Assembly: GCA_017936605.1 (NCBI GenBank)
Contig: JAGBFH010000018.1
Location: forward strand, 124,001 to 188,000
DNA length: 64,000 nt
Origin: Tidjanibacter sp.
Lineage (GTDB): Bacteria > Bacteroidota > Bacteroidia > Bacteroidales > Rikenellaceae
Direction: 5' to 3'
Shown: in pieces, positions 34,798 through 44,231 of the stretch
How positions within the stretch are numbered: the first letter of the stretch is position 1
How the letters are laid out: every line of letters starts with the position of its first letter
Program-made: the position numbers and the translations under genes
The notes under the pieces: model-generated
Told to the model about the DNA's origin: nothing
Database searches by the model: none
Seen by the model: the letters and a program-made list of their open reading frames with translations, nothing else

Positions 34798-36414
34798 TTA
34801 GTTTACAAGGTGGTTGCGGCGGCGGAAACGGTAGCTTACATAATAGAGCAAGGAGAGAATCCAGAGGTAGGTTCCGAGCCTTCCGAGGTAGTCGCCCGCC
34901 TTGGCATAGAGGGTCACCTTGCGTGAGGGGGTAACCTCTTGGGTGAGCGTTCCGCGCTCGTCCCAACCGAGCGACTGGATGACCTCACCCGAGGGTGAGA
35001 TGAAGCCGCTAATGCCCGTATTGGCCGCACGGCACACCCAGCGGCGGGTCTCAATGGCTCTCAGGCGCGAGAAAGAGAAGTGCTGACGGTAGCCCTCCGT
35101 ATCGTGCCACCAGCCGTCATTGGTGATGACCATCATAATCTCTGCTCCATCGGCCGCGAAGGCTCCGAAGTGGTCGCCATAGACCGACTCGTAGCAGATG
35201 GGGGCCGCCACCGACACCCCATAGGGGAAGCGCTCGTTGCGCAGCACAAAGAGGCGGCGGTACTTGTCGGTACCGAGCTGACCAGTGGTGCCACCGAGGT
35301 TGACGATGAGCCCCTCGAGGGGTTTCAGCAGGTTCATATAGGGCATCTTCTCCACGCCCACAACAAGGCGCGACTTGTGGCTCACCTTGAGGGTCGAATC
35401 CCTGTCTAAAGCGAGTGCGGCATTGTAGCGGTCATACCACACGCCACCCCTATTGCGAGCCGTCTCGCTCACCCTCTCGCCCTCGCGATAGAGCTTGCTC
35501 GTCATCGCACCGGTGATTACCTGCGCCTCGGGATGACGCTCCGCACGCGCCCTCTCCATAACCTTCACCGAGCTGTTTTCCAGATGGTTGTGCTCCCAGA
35601 TAACATTGCCGCTATCGCCTATGACCGTCTCGGGCAGCACGATGAAATCCACATTCTCGGGCGCCTCGGCCATAAGGCTCGTGAAGATGGCCAGTTGCTG
35701 ATGTGCGGGGAGCGAATATTTCTCTTCGTAGGGGTCGATGTTGGGCTGCGCGAGGGTGACGGTAGCCTTTGGGGCACCCTCCTGCTCCTTGAGGCCCGCA
35801 CCGATGATGAGCGAGGCCACGATGGGAACTACGGCAACAAGGCCCGTGGCCACAGTGAGCCCCTTGTTCTTGCGATTGCAGATGAGTTCAAAGAGGAGTA
35901 CATTGACCAGCAGCACCCATAGCGAGCCGCCAAGAGCACCTGTAAACTCATACCACTGCACCGCCCAGACATCACCAGCAAAGCCGTTGCCGAGCACCAG
36001 CCACGGGAACGACACCTCGCCGTGGAGATAGAGATGTTCGGCCCAGAGCCAACCCGCGATGAGGGTTGTGTAGGCGTGGGCCTTGCGTGCCCGCTTGGAG
36101 AAGTAGTGGTAGACCATAAAGACTCCTCCGAAGAGCACAATCTGAACGATGGTGGCAGCAACAATGCCCACAGCGGCAGCGTAGTATATCCACCAGCAGG
36201 TGACCACACACCAGAGGCCCATCACCAGCGACACCCAGCCCGCCATTTGCCACCACTCCTTGCGGCTCGGGCCATAGGAGGCCGAAATCATCAGCAGCGG
36301 CACCAGTGCACACAGCAGTCCGAGGCCGCTCACGCGGAGCCAACCGATAGACAACAGCACCACCGAGGCGAGCGCCAGCAAGGCGCGTTGATATCCCTTG
36401 AGTTTTATTTCCAT
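34798..36414 (-). CDS. lnt: Apolipoprotein N-acyltransferase
   Basis: 538 residues: about six to eight membrane spans in the first 200 residues, then a nitrilase-type periplasmic domain with the Glu-Lys-Cys triad (VLPETVIGD; the Lys in the region following LALDRDS, VSHKSRLVVGVEKMPY; APICYESVYGD). It adds the third acyl chain to lipoproteins at the outer face of the inner membrane. This fits the many lipoproteins in the window. It is first gene of lnt-folC, with an exact -7 box 20 bases upstream. Confidence 0.93.
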   Translation of the reverse strand: MEIKLKGYQRALLALASVVLLSIGWLRVSGLGLLCALVPLLMISASYGPSRKEWWQMAGWVSLVMGLWCVVTCWWIYYAAAVGIVAATIVQIVLFGGVFMVYHYFSKRARKAHAYTTLIAGWLWAEHLYLHGEVSFPWLVLGNGFAGDVWAVQWYEFTGALGGSLWVLLVNVLLFELICNRKNKGLTVATGLVAVVPIVASLIIGAGLKEQEGAPKATVTLAQPNIDPYEEKYSLPAHQQLAIFTSLMAEAPENVDFIVLPETVIGDSGNVIWEHNHLENSSVKVMERARAERHPEAQVITGAMTSKLYREGERVSETARNRGGVWYDRYNAALALDRDSTLKVSHKSRLVVGVEKMPYMNLLKPLEGLIVNLGGTTGQLGTDKYRRLFVLRNERFPYGVSVAAPICYESVYGDHFGAFAADGAEIMMVITNDGWWHDTEGYRQHFSFSRLRAIETRRWVCRAANTGISGFISPSGEVIQSLGWDERGTLTQEVTPSRKVTLYAKAGDYLGRLGTYLWILSLLYYVSYRFRRRNHLVN

Positions 36415-36433
36415 TGCATCCCTTTATTTTTTA

Positions 36434-36441
36434 CAAAAATA
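36434..36441 (-). promoter_or_regulatory. -7 box for lnt-folC
   Basis: Minus strand TATTTTTG, exact TAnnTTTG. Confidence 0.55.
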
Positions 36442-36536
36442 ACCTTTTTGGCGGGAATTATTCAGCCTCGAGAGATATTTTTTCTCTTCGGCGTACTTTT
36501 AGTGACAAAAAGAGAAGATTGCAACCGAAAAATAAC

Positions 36537-36544
36537 TACCTTTG
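36537..36544 (+). promoter_or_regulatory. -7 box for the LysE-cmk-ispH transcript
   Basis: TACCTTTG, 47 bases before the LysE-family ATG. Confidence 0.55.
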
Positions 36545-36591
36545 TAACTTGTCGGGACTGCGCACTTGCAGTGCCAATAAAAAGAATAGTT

Positions 36592-37272
36592 ATGTGGTTA
36601 ATGACACTTATAGGAGGAGTGATGGTGGGATGTATGGCCTCGATGCCTCCCGGCCCCACCGCCATACTATGCATCCAGCGCAACATCAGTAAAGGTTTCC
36701 GTTCGGGACTCACAACAGGTCTGGGTATCGCCACGAGCGACACCCTCTACGCCTCCATAGCCTTCTTCTCGCTCTCCTTCGTGACCAGTTTCATCGAGAG
36801 CAATATGCTCCTAATCAAGGGCATAGCGGGCGTGCTGATTGCCATCTTCGGCGTGAACATCTTTCTCAAGAAAATCCACACCGAGTTGCGCCAGAACCGC
36901 ACCAAGAAGAACCCCGCAAGCTGGCGCGACTACGCCTCGGGCTTCCTGCTGAGCTTCGCCAACCCCGCCTACATTCTGGTCCACATAGCCCTCATCGCCA
37001 CCGTCAAGTCGCTCGGATTCTACGACACCGACGAAAACGCCTTCTCGAACGCCTCTATGATTCTGGGCATCTTCATAGGTTGTGCGGGATGGTGGCTGGC
37101 CATCTCGTCCATCTTCAAGGTCATCAGGAAGTATTTTCGTCCTCGCCACCTGCTGTGGATAAACCGCATCTCGGGCGTCATCATAACCCTTGTGGGTGTG
37201 TCGCTCATCATATCAATGATTTCGGATCTTCAAATCAACTTCACACTCAATGAGATATTCCAAACCAAATAG
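36592..37272 (+). CDS. LysE-family exporter
   Basis: 226 residues from MWLMTLIGGVM; the frame upstream runs back through the lnt promoter and is discarded. There are six hydrophobic segments. The family start (GCMASMPPGPTAILCIQRNISKGFRSGLTTGLGIATSD) contains the PGP motif seen in LysE/RhtB amino-acid exporters. It probably exports an amino acid or similar small molecule. The 3' end overlaps cmk by 23 bases. Confidence 0.85.
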   Translation: MWLMTLIGGVMVGCMASMPPGPTAILCIQRNISKGFRSGLTTGLGIATSDTLYASIAFFSLSFVTSFIESNMLLIKGIAGVLIAIFGVNIFLKKIHTELRQNRTKKNPASWRDYASGFLLSFANPAYILVHIALIATVKSLGFYDTDENAFSNASMILGIFIGCAGWWLAISSIFKVIRKYFRPRHLLWINRISGVIITLVGVSLIISMISDLQINFTLNEIFQTK

Positions 37273-37951
37273 GAAGATAGTCATCGCCGTAGACGGCTTC
37301 TCCTCGTGTGGCAAGAGCACCTTCGCAAAGATGGTGGCCGCACGACTCGGCTACATCTTCATCGACACAGGCGCAATGTATCGTGCCGTGACACTCTACG
37401 CCATCGAAAACGGCTGCGTGGAGAACGGCATCCTCAACGAGGAGCGCCTTGTGGCCTCGCTCGACGACATACGGATAGACTTCCGCTTCAACCCCGACCG
37501 CGGAGCCAGCGACATCTATGTCAACGGCCAGTGGGTAGAGGGCAAGATTAGGACCATCACCGTAAGCAACCTTGTGAGCTCGGTGAGCGCCATCGGCCAG
37601 GTGCGCGAGCGTCTGGTGGCTATGCAGCAGGAGATGGGCCGCGAGAAGGGTGTGGTGATGGACGGCCGCGACATAGGCACCGTCGTATTCCCCAATGCGG
37701 AGCTGAAAATCTTTATGACCGCCGACCCCGAGGTGAGGGCCGAGCGCCGCTACCGCGAACTTCTGGCCAAAGGCGAAGAGGTGAGCCGCCAGGAGATTAT
37801 CGAAAACATCCGTCAGCGCGACCACCTCGACCAATCGCGCGCCATCAGCCCCCTGCGCAAGGCCGACGATGCCATCGTGCTGGACAACGGCGGTATGAGC
37901 CTCGAGGAGGAGATGGAGTGGTTCGACAAGGTTTTCGACTCACTGGCCTAA
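37250..37951 (+). CDS. cmk: Cytidylate kinase
   Basis: 233 residues with P-loop VDGFSSCGKSTFAKMVAARLG, the DTGAMYRAVTLYA motif, MDGRDIGTVVFPNAELKIF and the lid region with RQEIIENIRQRDHLDQSRAISPL. It phosphorylates CMP and dCMP. The start lies inside the exporter gene, so translation is coupled. ispH follows 36 bases later. Confidence 0.95.
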   Translation: MRYSKPNRKIVIAVDGFSSCGKSTFAKMVAARLGYIFIDTGAMYRAVTLYAIENGCVENGILNEERLVASLDDIRIDFRFNPDRGASDIYVNGQWVEGKIRTITVSNLVSSVSAIGQVRERLVAMQQEMGREKGVVMDGRDIGTVVFPNAELKIFMTADPEVRAERRYRELLAKGEEVSRQEIIENIRQRDHLDQSRAISPLRKADDAIVLDNGGMSLEEEMEWFDKVFDSLA

Positions 37952-37987
37952 AATCCTACTCACACAAATCATCAGTCAGACAGCAGT

Positions 37988-38866
37988 ATGAAAGTTACCA
38001 TAGATGAGAAGTCGGGCTTCTGTTATGGAGTGGTGAGTGCCATTTCCAAGGCGGAGGAGCTTGTGGCTGACGGCCACAGGGTCTACTCGCTCGGCGACAT
38101 TGTCCACAACGACCTGGAGGTGGCAAGGCTCGAGGGGCTCGGCGTAAGGACCATCTCCCACGCCGACATCCGAGGCATACTTCCCGACCCTCACAACAAA
38201 GTACTCATCCGCGCCCACGGCGAGCCCAAGAGCACCTACCGACTGCTCGAGGAGGCCTCCATAGGCTATGCGGATGCGACCTGCCCCGTGGTGGCCAAGC
38301 TCCAGAGGCTCACCATAGAGGCCGACCGTGAAATGAGGGCCGTGGGCGGTCAGGTGGTCATCCTCGGCAAGAGGGGCCACGCCGAGGTTGTGGGCCTCAA
38401 CGGTCAGATAGAGGACAGAGCGATAGTTGTCGAGAGGCTCACCGACCTCGAGGAGGTGGACTTCTCGCGCCCCATATTCCTGCTCTCGCAGACCACCCAG
38501 AGTCTAAAACTCTTCGAGGAGGTCAAAGCCGAGGTGCTGGCTCGCTCCGAGGTGCCCGAGAGGGTCGTGGTGCGCGACACCATCTGCCGTCAGGTGGCGG
38601 GCAGAGAGGGTCATCTGAAGGAGTTTTCCAAGGGTTGCGACCTTGTGGTCTTTGTCTGCGGAGCCAAGAGTTCCAACGGCAAGGTGCTCTTCGAGGCGTG
38701 CCACTCGGCCAACCCCAACAGCATAAAGATAGAGTCGCCCGAGGAGCTTAGGGCCGAGATGTTCGTGGGGATGGATAATGTGGGCATCTGCGGCGCAACC
38801 TCAACACCCCACTGGCTTATGGAGCAGGTGAGGGATACAATTTTGAGGCTTGCAGGAGCGTTATAA
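37988..38866 (+). CDS. ispH: 4-hydroxy-3-methylbut-2-enyl diphosphate reductase
   Basis: 292 residues. Three cluster-binding cysteines are present: Cys12 (GFCYGV), Cys99 (DATCP) and Cys200 (DTICRQ), plus IRAHGEPKSTY and GATSTPHWLMEQV. It catalyses the last step of the MEP isoprenoid pathway. The first enzyme, dxs, is also in the window at 49946. Third gene of the LysE-cmk-ispH run. Confidence 0.95.
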   Translation: MKVTIDEKSGFCYGVVSAISKAEELVADGHRVYSLGDIVHNDLEVARLEGLGVRTISHADIRGILPDPHNKVLIRAHGEPKSTYRLLEEASIGYADATCPVVAKLQRLTIEADREMRAVGGQVVILGKRGHAEVVGLNGQIEDRAIVVERLTDLEEVDFSRPIFLLSQTTQSLKLFEEVKAEVLARSEVPERVVVRDTICRQVAGREGHLKEFSKGCDLVVFVCGAKSSNGKVLFEACHSANPNSIKIESPEELRAEMFVGMDNVGICGATSTPHWLMEQVRDTILRLAGAL

Positions 38867-38867
38867 A

Positions 38868-38970
38868 TGCAAAATTCAAAATTCAAAATTCAAAATTGCG
38901 AGTAAGCGAGCGTAGAGGGTGCTTGCACACTCTACCGAGCGTGAGCAATTAAAAGCCTCCGCAGGAGGAT
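38868..38970. repeat. 7-bp repeats and bipartite hairpin repeat copy R3b
   Basis: ATTCAAA repeats (38870-38893) precede a unit homologous to 52265-52345: AAGCGAG, a TAGAGGGTGC...CACTCTA hairpin, then AAAAG-CCTCC-GCA-GGAGG-ATTAAA. The last stem is CCGCC/GGCGG in the 52-kb copy, so the change is compensated. Confidence 0.75.
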
Positions 38971-38997
38971 TAAAATTGAGATAAGAGAAACAATAAT

Positions 38998-39468
38998 ATG
39001 AGATACTTTGCACGAGCACTGAAACACTTTGTGAAGATGGCCCTCCTGGTGGCCCTCATCTACTTGGCAATGAATGCCACCGACACGCTGGGCATCAATC
39101 AGCAGGAGCTCTTGGGCACCAAGGGCCTCATCCTGTTGGTGGCCCTTGTGGCACTCTCGGCCGCCTACCCCTCCTACGGTTTTGTGGAGCGCACATTGGA
39201 GGGCTCCATCCAGAAGGATAGGGAGCTCCTCGTGGAGTCGATGATAAGGGGTGGCTATTCGCTCCAGAGAGAGGAGGATGGGCAGATGCACTTCCGCGCC
39301 TCGAGCCCCATCCGCAGGCTCCTGGCTATGGGCGACGACAAGGTGACCATCGGTCAGCCCACGGCCAATACGCTCTCTATCAGCGGCCAACGCAAGGGCG
39401 TAGTAGAAGCCGAGTTCCGCATCTCGAGCCGTCTGAGAATCGGGCGCGAGGAGCAAAACAACGATTAA
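38998..39468 (+). CDS. Membrane protein of unknown function
   Basis: 156 residues: two hydrophobic segments in the first 60 residues (MALLVALIYLAMNATDTLG, LILLVALVALSAAYPSYGF) and a soluble beta-rich C-terminus of about 95 residues with SLQREEDGQMHFRASSPIRRLLAMGDDKVTI. I cannot place it in a named family. It lies 20 bases ahead of the S41 protease, so it is probably translated from the same mRNA. Confidence 0.75.
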   Translation: MRYFARALKHFVKMALLVALIYLAMNATDTLGINQQELLGTKGLILLVALVALSAAYPSYGFVERTLEGSIQKDRELLVESMIRGGYSLQREEDGQMHFRASSPIRRLLAMGDDKVTIGQPTANTLSISGQRKGVVEAEFRISSRLRIGREEQNND

Positions 39469-39487
39469 ACAGCAAAAAACAAGAGAT

Positions 39488-41173
39488 ATGACCCTAAAGA
39501 AAAGTTTGAAGTATGTGGCAGCCACGGCGGCTCTGGCAGGATGCGTTCTGCTGGGCTCGGCCGCCAAAAGCAACCTCTACAATCTGGGCAAGCAGGTGGA
39601 GATTCTTGTCAATATGATGCGCACCCTGAGCCTCTTCTATGTAGACGATGTGGAGCCCGACAAGATTATGGACGCGGCAGCCAAGGGTATGACCAAGATT
39701 CTCGACCCCTACACCGAGTACTTCTCCCCCGAGGAGATGGAGTCGTTTGATGTGATGACCACGGGCAAATATGGCGGCGTGGGCTCCATCATCCGTATGC
39801 GCGGCGAGTATGTCGAGTTCTTCGGCCCCTACAAAAACTCCCCCGCCTATCGTGCGGGCATCCGTGCAGGTGACATCATACTCGAGATTGACGGCGAGGA
39901 TGCCAAGGGTATGACCACCCAGCAGGTGAGCGACCGTCTGAAAGGTGACCCCGGGACCTCCGTAAGGCTCACCGTGGGCAAGTTCCCCGACAATAGGCCC
40001 CAGAGGGTGAGAATCACCCGCGAGCGCATAGCCATCCCTGGTGTGCCCTACCACGCAATGCTCAACGAGTCTGTGGGTTACATTCTCCACGACGACTTCA
40101 CCGAGGGGTGTGCGGCCGAGTTCCTGAGGGCCTATAGGGACCTCGAGAACAAGGGTATGAAGGCCCTGGTGCTGGACTATCGCAACAATACGGGTGGTAT
40201 TCTTCAGGAGGCCGTCAGCATCCTCTCCTACTTCCTGCCCGCCGGCTCGGAGGTGGTGAGTATGCGCTCCTCCAAGGACCACAACGAGAACACCAAGTTT
40301 GTGACCGAGAATCCCCCCATTGCACCCAACATACCTCTGGTGGTGCTTGTGGATAGCGACACCGCCTCGGCTGCCGAGATTGTGGCTGGCGCATTGCAGG
40401 ACAACGACCGCGCAGTGGTCATCGGTCGCAGGACCTACGGTAAGGGCCTTGTGCAGAGCACCTTCCCTCTCGGACACGACGCCTATGCCAAGGTGACAAC
40501 CTCCAAGTATCATCTGCCCAGCGGCAGGTGCATACAGGCCATTGAGTATGGTGCCCACAATGCCGACGGCAGCGTCAGTTCGGTGCCCGACTCGCTCATC
40601 ACCGAGTTCCACACCAAGGCGGGCCGCAAGGTCTATGACGGCTGTGGCGTGATGCCCGACATCAAACTCCCCACGGAGTACATCAGCACCTTCTCGGTGG
40701 TGGTCTATGCCCAGGGCTTTGTGGATGACTTTGTGAGCGACTACACCCGCCAGCACTATGGTGAGCTCGAGGGTAATGTGACCCCCGTGAAGTACCACTT
40801 CTCCGATGAGGCCTACGCCGAGTTTGTGAAGTGGATGGAGGGCAAAGAGGTGGCTTGGGACAGTATGGCCAACCGCTACTGGGCTGAGTTCGAGAAGATT
40901 GCGGCCAATGAGCCCTGGGGCGAGGATATCAAGGAGCAGATGGCCACAATCAAGCAGACCCTCACAAAAGATACCGAGGACTACCTCTGGATGTACAAAA
41001 AGGAGCTCCAGGAGGCCATTGAGAGCAGCATCATCAAACGCTACTGCTTCGACGAGGGCATAACGGCCCACCTGCTGCCCTCCGACGAGGATGTCAAGGA
41101 GGCACTTGAGGTGCTGGCCGACAGCGAGAACTACCACCGCATACTCTCCTCGCAGGACACCACACGCAACTAA
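39488..41173 (+). CDS. S41-family C-terminal processing peptidase
   Basis: 561 residues: N-terminal signal/anchor (AATAALAGCVLLGSAAK), PDZ domain (about 95-175: GGVGSIIRMRGEYVEFFGPYKNSPAYRAGIRAGDIILEIDGEDAKGM), and the S41 core with Ser in DSDTASAAEIVAGAL and Lys in GRRTYGKGLVQST. The C-terminal helical extension is usual in Bacteroidota CtpA-like enzymes. It cleaves envelope proteins from the C-terminus. Followed by a histidine kinase 23 bases on. Confidence 0.93.
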   Translation: MTLKKSLKYVAATAALAGCVLLGSAAKSNLYNLGKQVEILVNMMRTLSLFYVDDVEPDKIMDAAAKGMTKILDPYTEYFSPEEMESFDVMTTGKYGGVGSIIRMRGEYVEFFGPYKNSPAYRAGIRAGDIILEIDGEDAKGMTTQQVSDRLKGDPGTSVRLTVGKFPDNRPQRVRITRERIAIPGVPYHAMLNESVGYILHDDFTEGCAAEFLRAYRDLENKGMKALVLDYRNNTGGILQEAVSILSYFLPAGSEVVSMRSSKDHNENTKFVTENPPIAPNIPLVVLVDSDTASAAEIVAGALQDNDRAVVIGRRTYGKGLVQSTFPLGHDAYAKVTTSKYHLPSGRCIQAIEYGAHNADGSVSSVPDSLITEFHTKAGRKVYDGCGVMPDIKLPTEYISTFSVVVYAQGFVDDFVSDYTRQHYGELEGNVTPVKYHFSDEAYAEFVKWMEGKEVAWDSMANRYWAEFEKIAANEPWGEDIKEQMATIKQTLTKDTEDYLWMYKKELQEAIESSIIKRYCFDEGITAHLLPSDEDVKEALEVLADSENYHRILSSQDTTRN

Positions 41174-41195
41174 ACACTGAAGGGAGGGAAATACT

Positions 41196-42371
41196 ATGAG
41201 CTCGGTGCTGGATAGAATGTGGCGTAGAATCAAGGGGGTGCCCTACAAACGGAGGGTGCTGATAATCGTCGTGGCGATGATTATCGGTGCCACCTCGCTG
41301 CTCTTTACGACCCGTATGTCGCGTATGCTCCAGCAGAAGGAGATGAACGAGATGCGCCTCTGGTCCTACGCAATGGAGCGTATGGGCGAGAGCTACCACA
41401 ACGACCCCATAGTCTTCCAAGTCGTTCACAGCCAGAAGATTCCCTATATCCTCATAGACCAACACGGCCGAGTGGAGAAGTACCACCTGCTGCCCGGAGA
41501 GATTGTCAACCACCCCGACCGCAGGATGAAACTCCTTATGAGGCTCTCGCGCCAGAACGACCCGCTCGAGATTAGCACCCCCCACGGCGACAGCTACACC
41601 CTCTTCTATGGCAACTCGGCACTGCTGGACTGGCTCATTTTCTTCCCCTACCTCCAACTGGCTGTGGTGGCGGTCTTTGTCTTCTTCGCCTTCCTCACCT
41701 TCCGCACCTCCAAGCAGGATGAGCAAAACAGGGTGTGGATAGGTCTGGCCAAGGAGACGGCCCATCAGCTCGGCACCCCCATATCGTCACTTATGGGCTG
41801 GCTCGAGTACCTCAAGGCCCACGACATAGACCCCGCGGCCATCGAGGAGATGGGTAGCGACCTGCAACGCCTCGTGAAGGTGGCCGACCGCTTCGGCAAA
41901 ATCGGCTCCGAGACATCGCTCACCCCCACCAACCTCGGCGAGGTTGTGGGCGATTGTGTGCTCTACTTCCGCACCCGCATACCCAAGCGTGTGACACTCA
42001 ACTACAACGGCCTGGCCATAGCCCCCATTATGGTGCAGATGAACGCCGCGCTGTTTGAGTGGGTTGTAGAAAACATCCTCAAGAATGCCCTCGATGCTCT
42101 GCAAGGCTTCGGCGACATTGATGTCACCCTCAGCCAGAGCGGCGAGTGGGCCTACATCGACATAAAAGACTCGGGCAAGGGCATTGCCAAATCCAACTGG
42201 AAGAAGATTTTTGAGCCCGGCTACACCACCAAGACTCGCGGTTGGGGCCTCGGTCTGTCGCTCAGCAAACGCATCGTCGAGGAGTACCACGGCGGCCACA
42301 TAGGCGTAACTGAGAGCGAACTCGGCAAGGGCACAACCATCCGCATCACTATCCGCAAGAGCGATAGCTAA
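41196..42371 (+). CDS. Sensor histidine kinase
   Basis: 391 residues: span 1 (VLIIVVAMIIGATSLLF), a periplasmic domain of about 110 residues, span 2 (LIFFPYLQLAVVAVFVFFAFL), a HisKA-like segment with the phosphoacceptor His in KETAHQLGTPISSLMG, and the HATPase domain: N box NILKNALDAL, G1 DSGKGI, G2 GWGLGLSLSKRIV. No response regulator is adjacent, so the partner is elsewhere. Placement after the S41 protease hints at envelope monitoring, which is inference. Confidence 0.92.
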   Translation: MSSVLDRMWRRIKGVPYKRRVLIIVVAMIIGATSLLFTTRMSRMLQQKEMNEMRLWSYAMERMGESYHNDPIVFQVVHSQKIPYILIDQHGRVEKYHLLPGEIVNHPDRRMKLLMRLSRQNDPLEISTPHGDSYTLFYGNSALLDWLIFFPYLQLAVVAVFVFFAFLTFRTSKQDEQNRVWIGLAKETAHQLGTPISSLMGWLEYLKAHDIDPAAIEEMGSDLQRLVKVADRFGKIGSETSLTPTNLGEVVGDCVLYFRTRIPKRVTLNYNGLAIAPIMVQMNAALFEWVVENILKNALDALQGFGDIDVTLSQSGEWAYIDIKDSGKGIAKSNWKKIFEPGYTTKTRGWGLGLSLSKRIVEEYHGGHIGVTESELGKGTTIRITIRKSDS

Positions 42372-42396
42372 CCAACTAACGCACCCGCAATTAACT

Positions 42397-43239
42397 ATGA
42401 TAACACACGATTCGCTAACACTCCAAACCATTCCACCGGTCGACACCCTCACGGATGCCGCAACAACCCCCGCTGTGACAATAGCGGAGGAGGCTGTGGC
42501 GGAGGCGAGTGGCTCGCTCGAGGGGCTCTTTGGAGGGAGTGCCCGCCTTGTGGAGCAGGCCCTGCCCGAGATTGTGGAGCAAGGCGAGCTGACGAGCAAC
42601 TGGCTGGTGGGGGTGGTGTTGGTGGCCCTTTTTGTCTACTACCTCTTTGTGCTCTTCGCCTACGGAGGTCACATAGGGCTGATGGGAAAAGTTCTGCTCA
42701 GCAACAATCTCGGCATAAGAGTTGCAGACGAACTGAGCTACCTCTTTATGAGGGCCGTGCGCAATGCCACCGCTTTGGGCATTGTGGCCTGGTCGCTCGT
42801 TGGCGTCAAGTGGATGGAGATGAGTGGTGCGGCAGGCGTGAGCGAGAATCACTGGCTGCTGCCGATGGTCATCTGCATTGCTCTGGGAGTGGGAGTGGTG
42901 CAGCGCCTTGCCACAAACTTCATCTTCTCGCTCACAATGCGCAGGGAAGTGTGTGAGGGCCTGAACATTATGGCCGACACAACAATGGCACTTACGGCCA
43001 TCGTCGTCACCCCCCTGTCGCTGCTGCTGGCCGTCAATTCGGGCGCGACCACTGAGGCCCTCTCGTGGGTATGCCTTGTGACGGGCTGTGTGGCGATGAC
43101 AATTTTTTGTATAAAAAGTTTAATACTCTTTATTGGTCAAAAAATTTCCATTTTACTTTGGTTTTTGTACCTTTGCACCGTCATTTTGATTCCCATCGGC
43201 GTCGTCATCACCCTGGCGGTGAGAAACGGTGTCGCGTAA
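42397..43239 (+). CDS. DUF4271-type membrane protein
   Basis: 280 residues: a long acidic N-terminus, then about six to seven membrane spans. Position directly before hemD is the conserved Bacteroidota context of DUF4271 proteins. The role is unknown. The last 45 codons are markedly AT-rich (from about 43105) and contain an exact -7 box, so the gene end seems to double as promoter for hemD. Confidence 0.75.
   Translation: MITHDSLTLQTIPPVDTLTDAATTPAVTIAEEAVAEASGSLEGLFGGSARLVEQALPEIVEQGELTSNWLVGVVLVALFVYYLFVLFAYGGHIGLMGKVLLSNNLGIRVADELSYLFMRAVRNATALGIVAWSLVGVKWMEMSGAAGVSENHWLLPMVICIALGVGVVQRLATNFIFSLTMRREVCEGLNIMADTTMALTAIVVTPLSLLLAVNSGATTEALSWVCLVTGCVAMTIFCIKSLILFIGQKISILLWFLYLCTVILIPIGVVITLAVRNGVA
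43168..43175 (+). promoter_or_regulatory. Putative internal promoter for hemD
   Basis: TACCTTTG inside the DUF4271 coding region, 89 bases before the hemD start. The surrounding 75 bases are AT-rich. No clear -33 box at the expected spacing. Confidence 0.45.
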
Positions 43240-43263
43240 TGTCGAACCAAAAACATCAAAGAG

Positions 43264-44157
43264 TTGAAAATTAAGAAGATACTTATTTCGCAAGCCCAAC
43301 CTGCGGTTATTGAAAAGTCACCCTACTTCAAGCTCTCCAGAAACAGCGAACTGGAGCTCACTTTCAAGCCCTTTATGCGAATCGAGGGCGTCTCTCTCAA
43401 GGAGTTTCGTAGCCAACGAACAGAGATTCTCGACTATTCGGCAGTGATTTTCACCAGCCGAACCACTATTGATAACTTCTTCCGCATCTGCGAGGAGGCC
43501 CGTATCAATGTGCCCGAGACGATGAAATACTTTTGTATTACCGAGGCTGTGGCACTCTACCTCCAGAAGTATATCGTCTATCGCAAACGCAAGATTTTCT
43601 TTGCCGACGGTAAGTTCGACAGCTTTATGGAGATTATCCTCAAGCACAAAGACGAGCGCTTCATCCTCGCTCTTGCCGAGCCCCACAACCCCGAGATTCC
43701 CCAGACCCTCGAGAAGTTGCACCTCAACTTCCAGCCCCTCATCTTTGCCCACACCGTGAGCACCGACCTGAGCGGCCTCAGGATTGAGGACTACGATGTG
43801 CTGGTCTTCAACAGCCCCAACGAGATCTCTTCGCTGGTGGCACAGTTTGGCAACGAGAATATCCCTATAGTAGTGGTGCTGGGCGAGAATACCGCCAAGG
43901 CCGCAGTGGAGGCGGGTCTGAAGATTTACGGCAAGGCTCCCGCGCCCGGTATTCCCAATGTGGCCACCGCTGTGGAGATGCTCGTGAAGGATGCAGCCGA
44001 GGGCAAGGAGCTCGAGCCTATAGAGTTCTGCCACAGCCACAAAGCAGAAAACTTCATCAAAGCCCAGGAGGCCAAGCCCGCCAAGCGTTCCCGAGCAAAA
44101 CGCAAGCCCGCCGAGGATGCTGCCTCCGCAACCGTGGCAAAGAAGACCACCAAATAG
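43264..44157 (+). CDS. hemD: Uroporphyrinogen-III synthase
   Basis: 297 residues. The start is TTG: there is no in-frame ATG between the upstream stop and the conserved N-terminus, and the translation from TTG gives MKIKKILISQAQP, the usual Bacteroidota HemD start. Two-lobed HemD fold: VIFTSRTTIDNFFRICEEA in lobe one, YDVLVFNSPNEISSLVAQFG and VVVLGENTAKAAVEAGLK in lobe two. A Lys/Ala-rich tail (KPAKRSRAKRKPAEDAA) is added after about 270. It closes hydroxymethylbilane to uroporphyrinogen III. Confidence 0.85.
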   Translation: MKIKKILISQAQPAVIEKSPYFKLSRNSELELTFKPFMRIEGVSLKEFRSQRTEILDYSAVIFTSRTTIDNFFRICEEARINVPETMKYFCITEAVALYLQKYIVYRKRKIFFADGKFDSFMEIILKHKDERFILALAEPHNPEIPQTLEKLHLNFQPLIFAHTVSTDLSGLRIEDYDVLVFNSPNEISSLVAQFGNENIPIVVVLGENTAKAAVEAGLKIYGKAPAPGIPNVATAVEMLVKDAAEGKELEPIEFCHSHKAENFIKAQEAKPAKRSRAKRKPAEDAASATVAKKTTK

Positions 44158-44231
44158 CAGACAATCAACTTGCGGGGAGCAGACCTTGGGTCGCACCCCG
44201 CATTTCGTTATAACCCACCCCCAAAACAAAG

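Noticed and set aside
36022..36591. Upstream extension of the LysE-family gene by 190 codons
   Set aside because: It is antisense to lnt and crosses the lnt promoter; the exporter's first membrane span starts at the ATG at 36592.
43065..43274. Short ORF starting at the ATG at 43239 region as the hemD start
   Set aside because: It is in a different frame and stops after about a dozen codons; HemD homology begins at the TTG.
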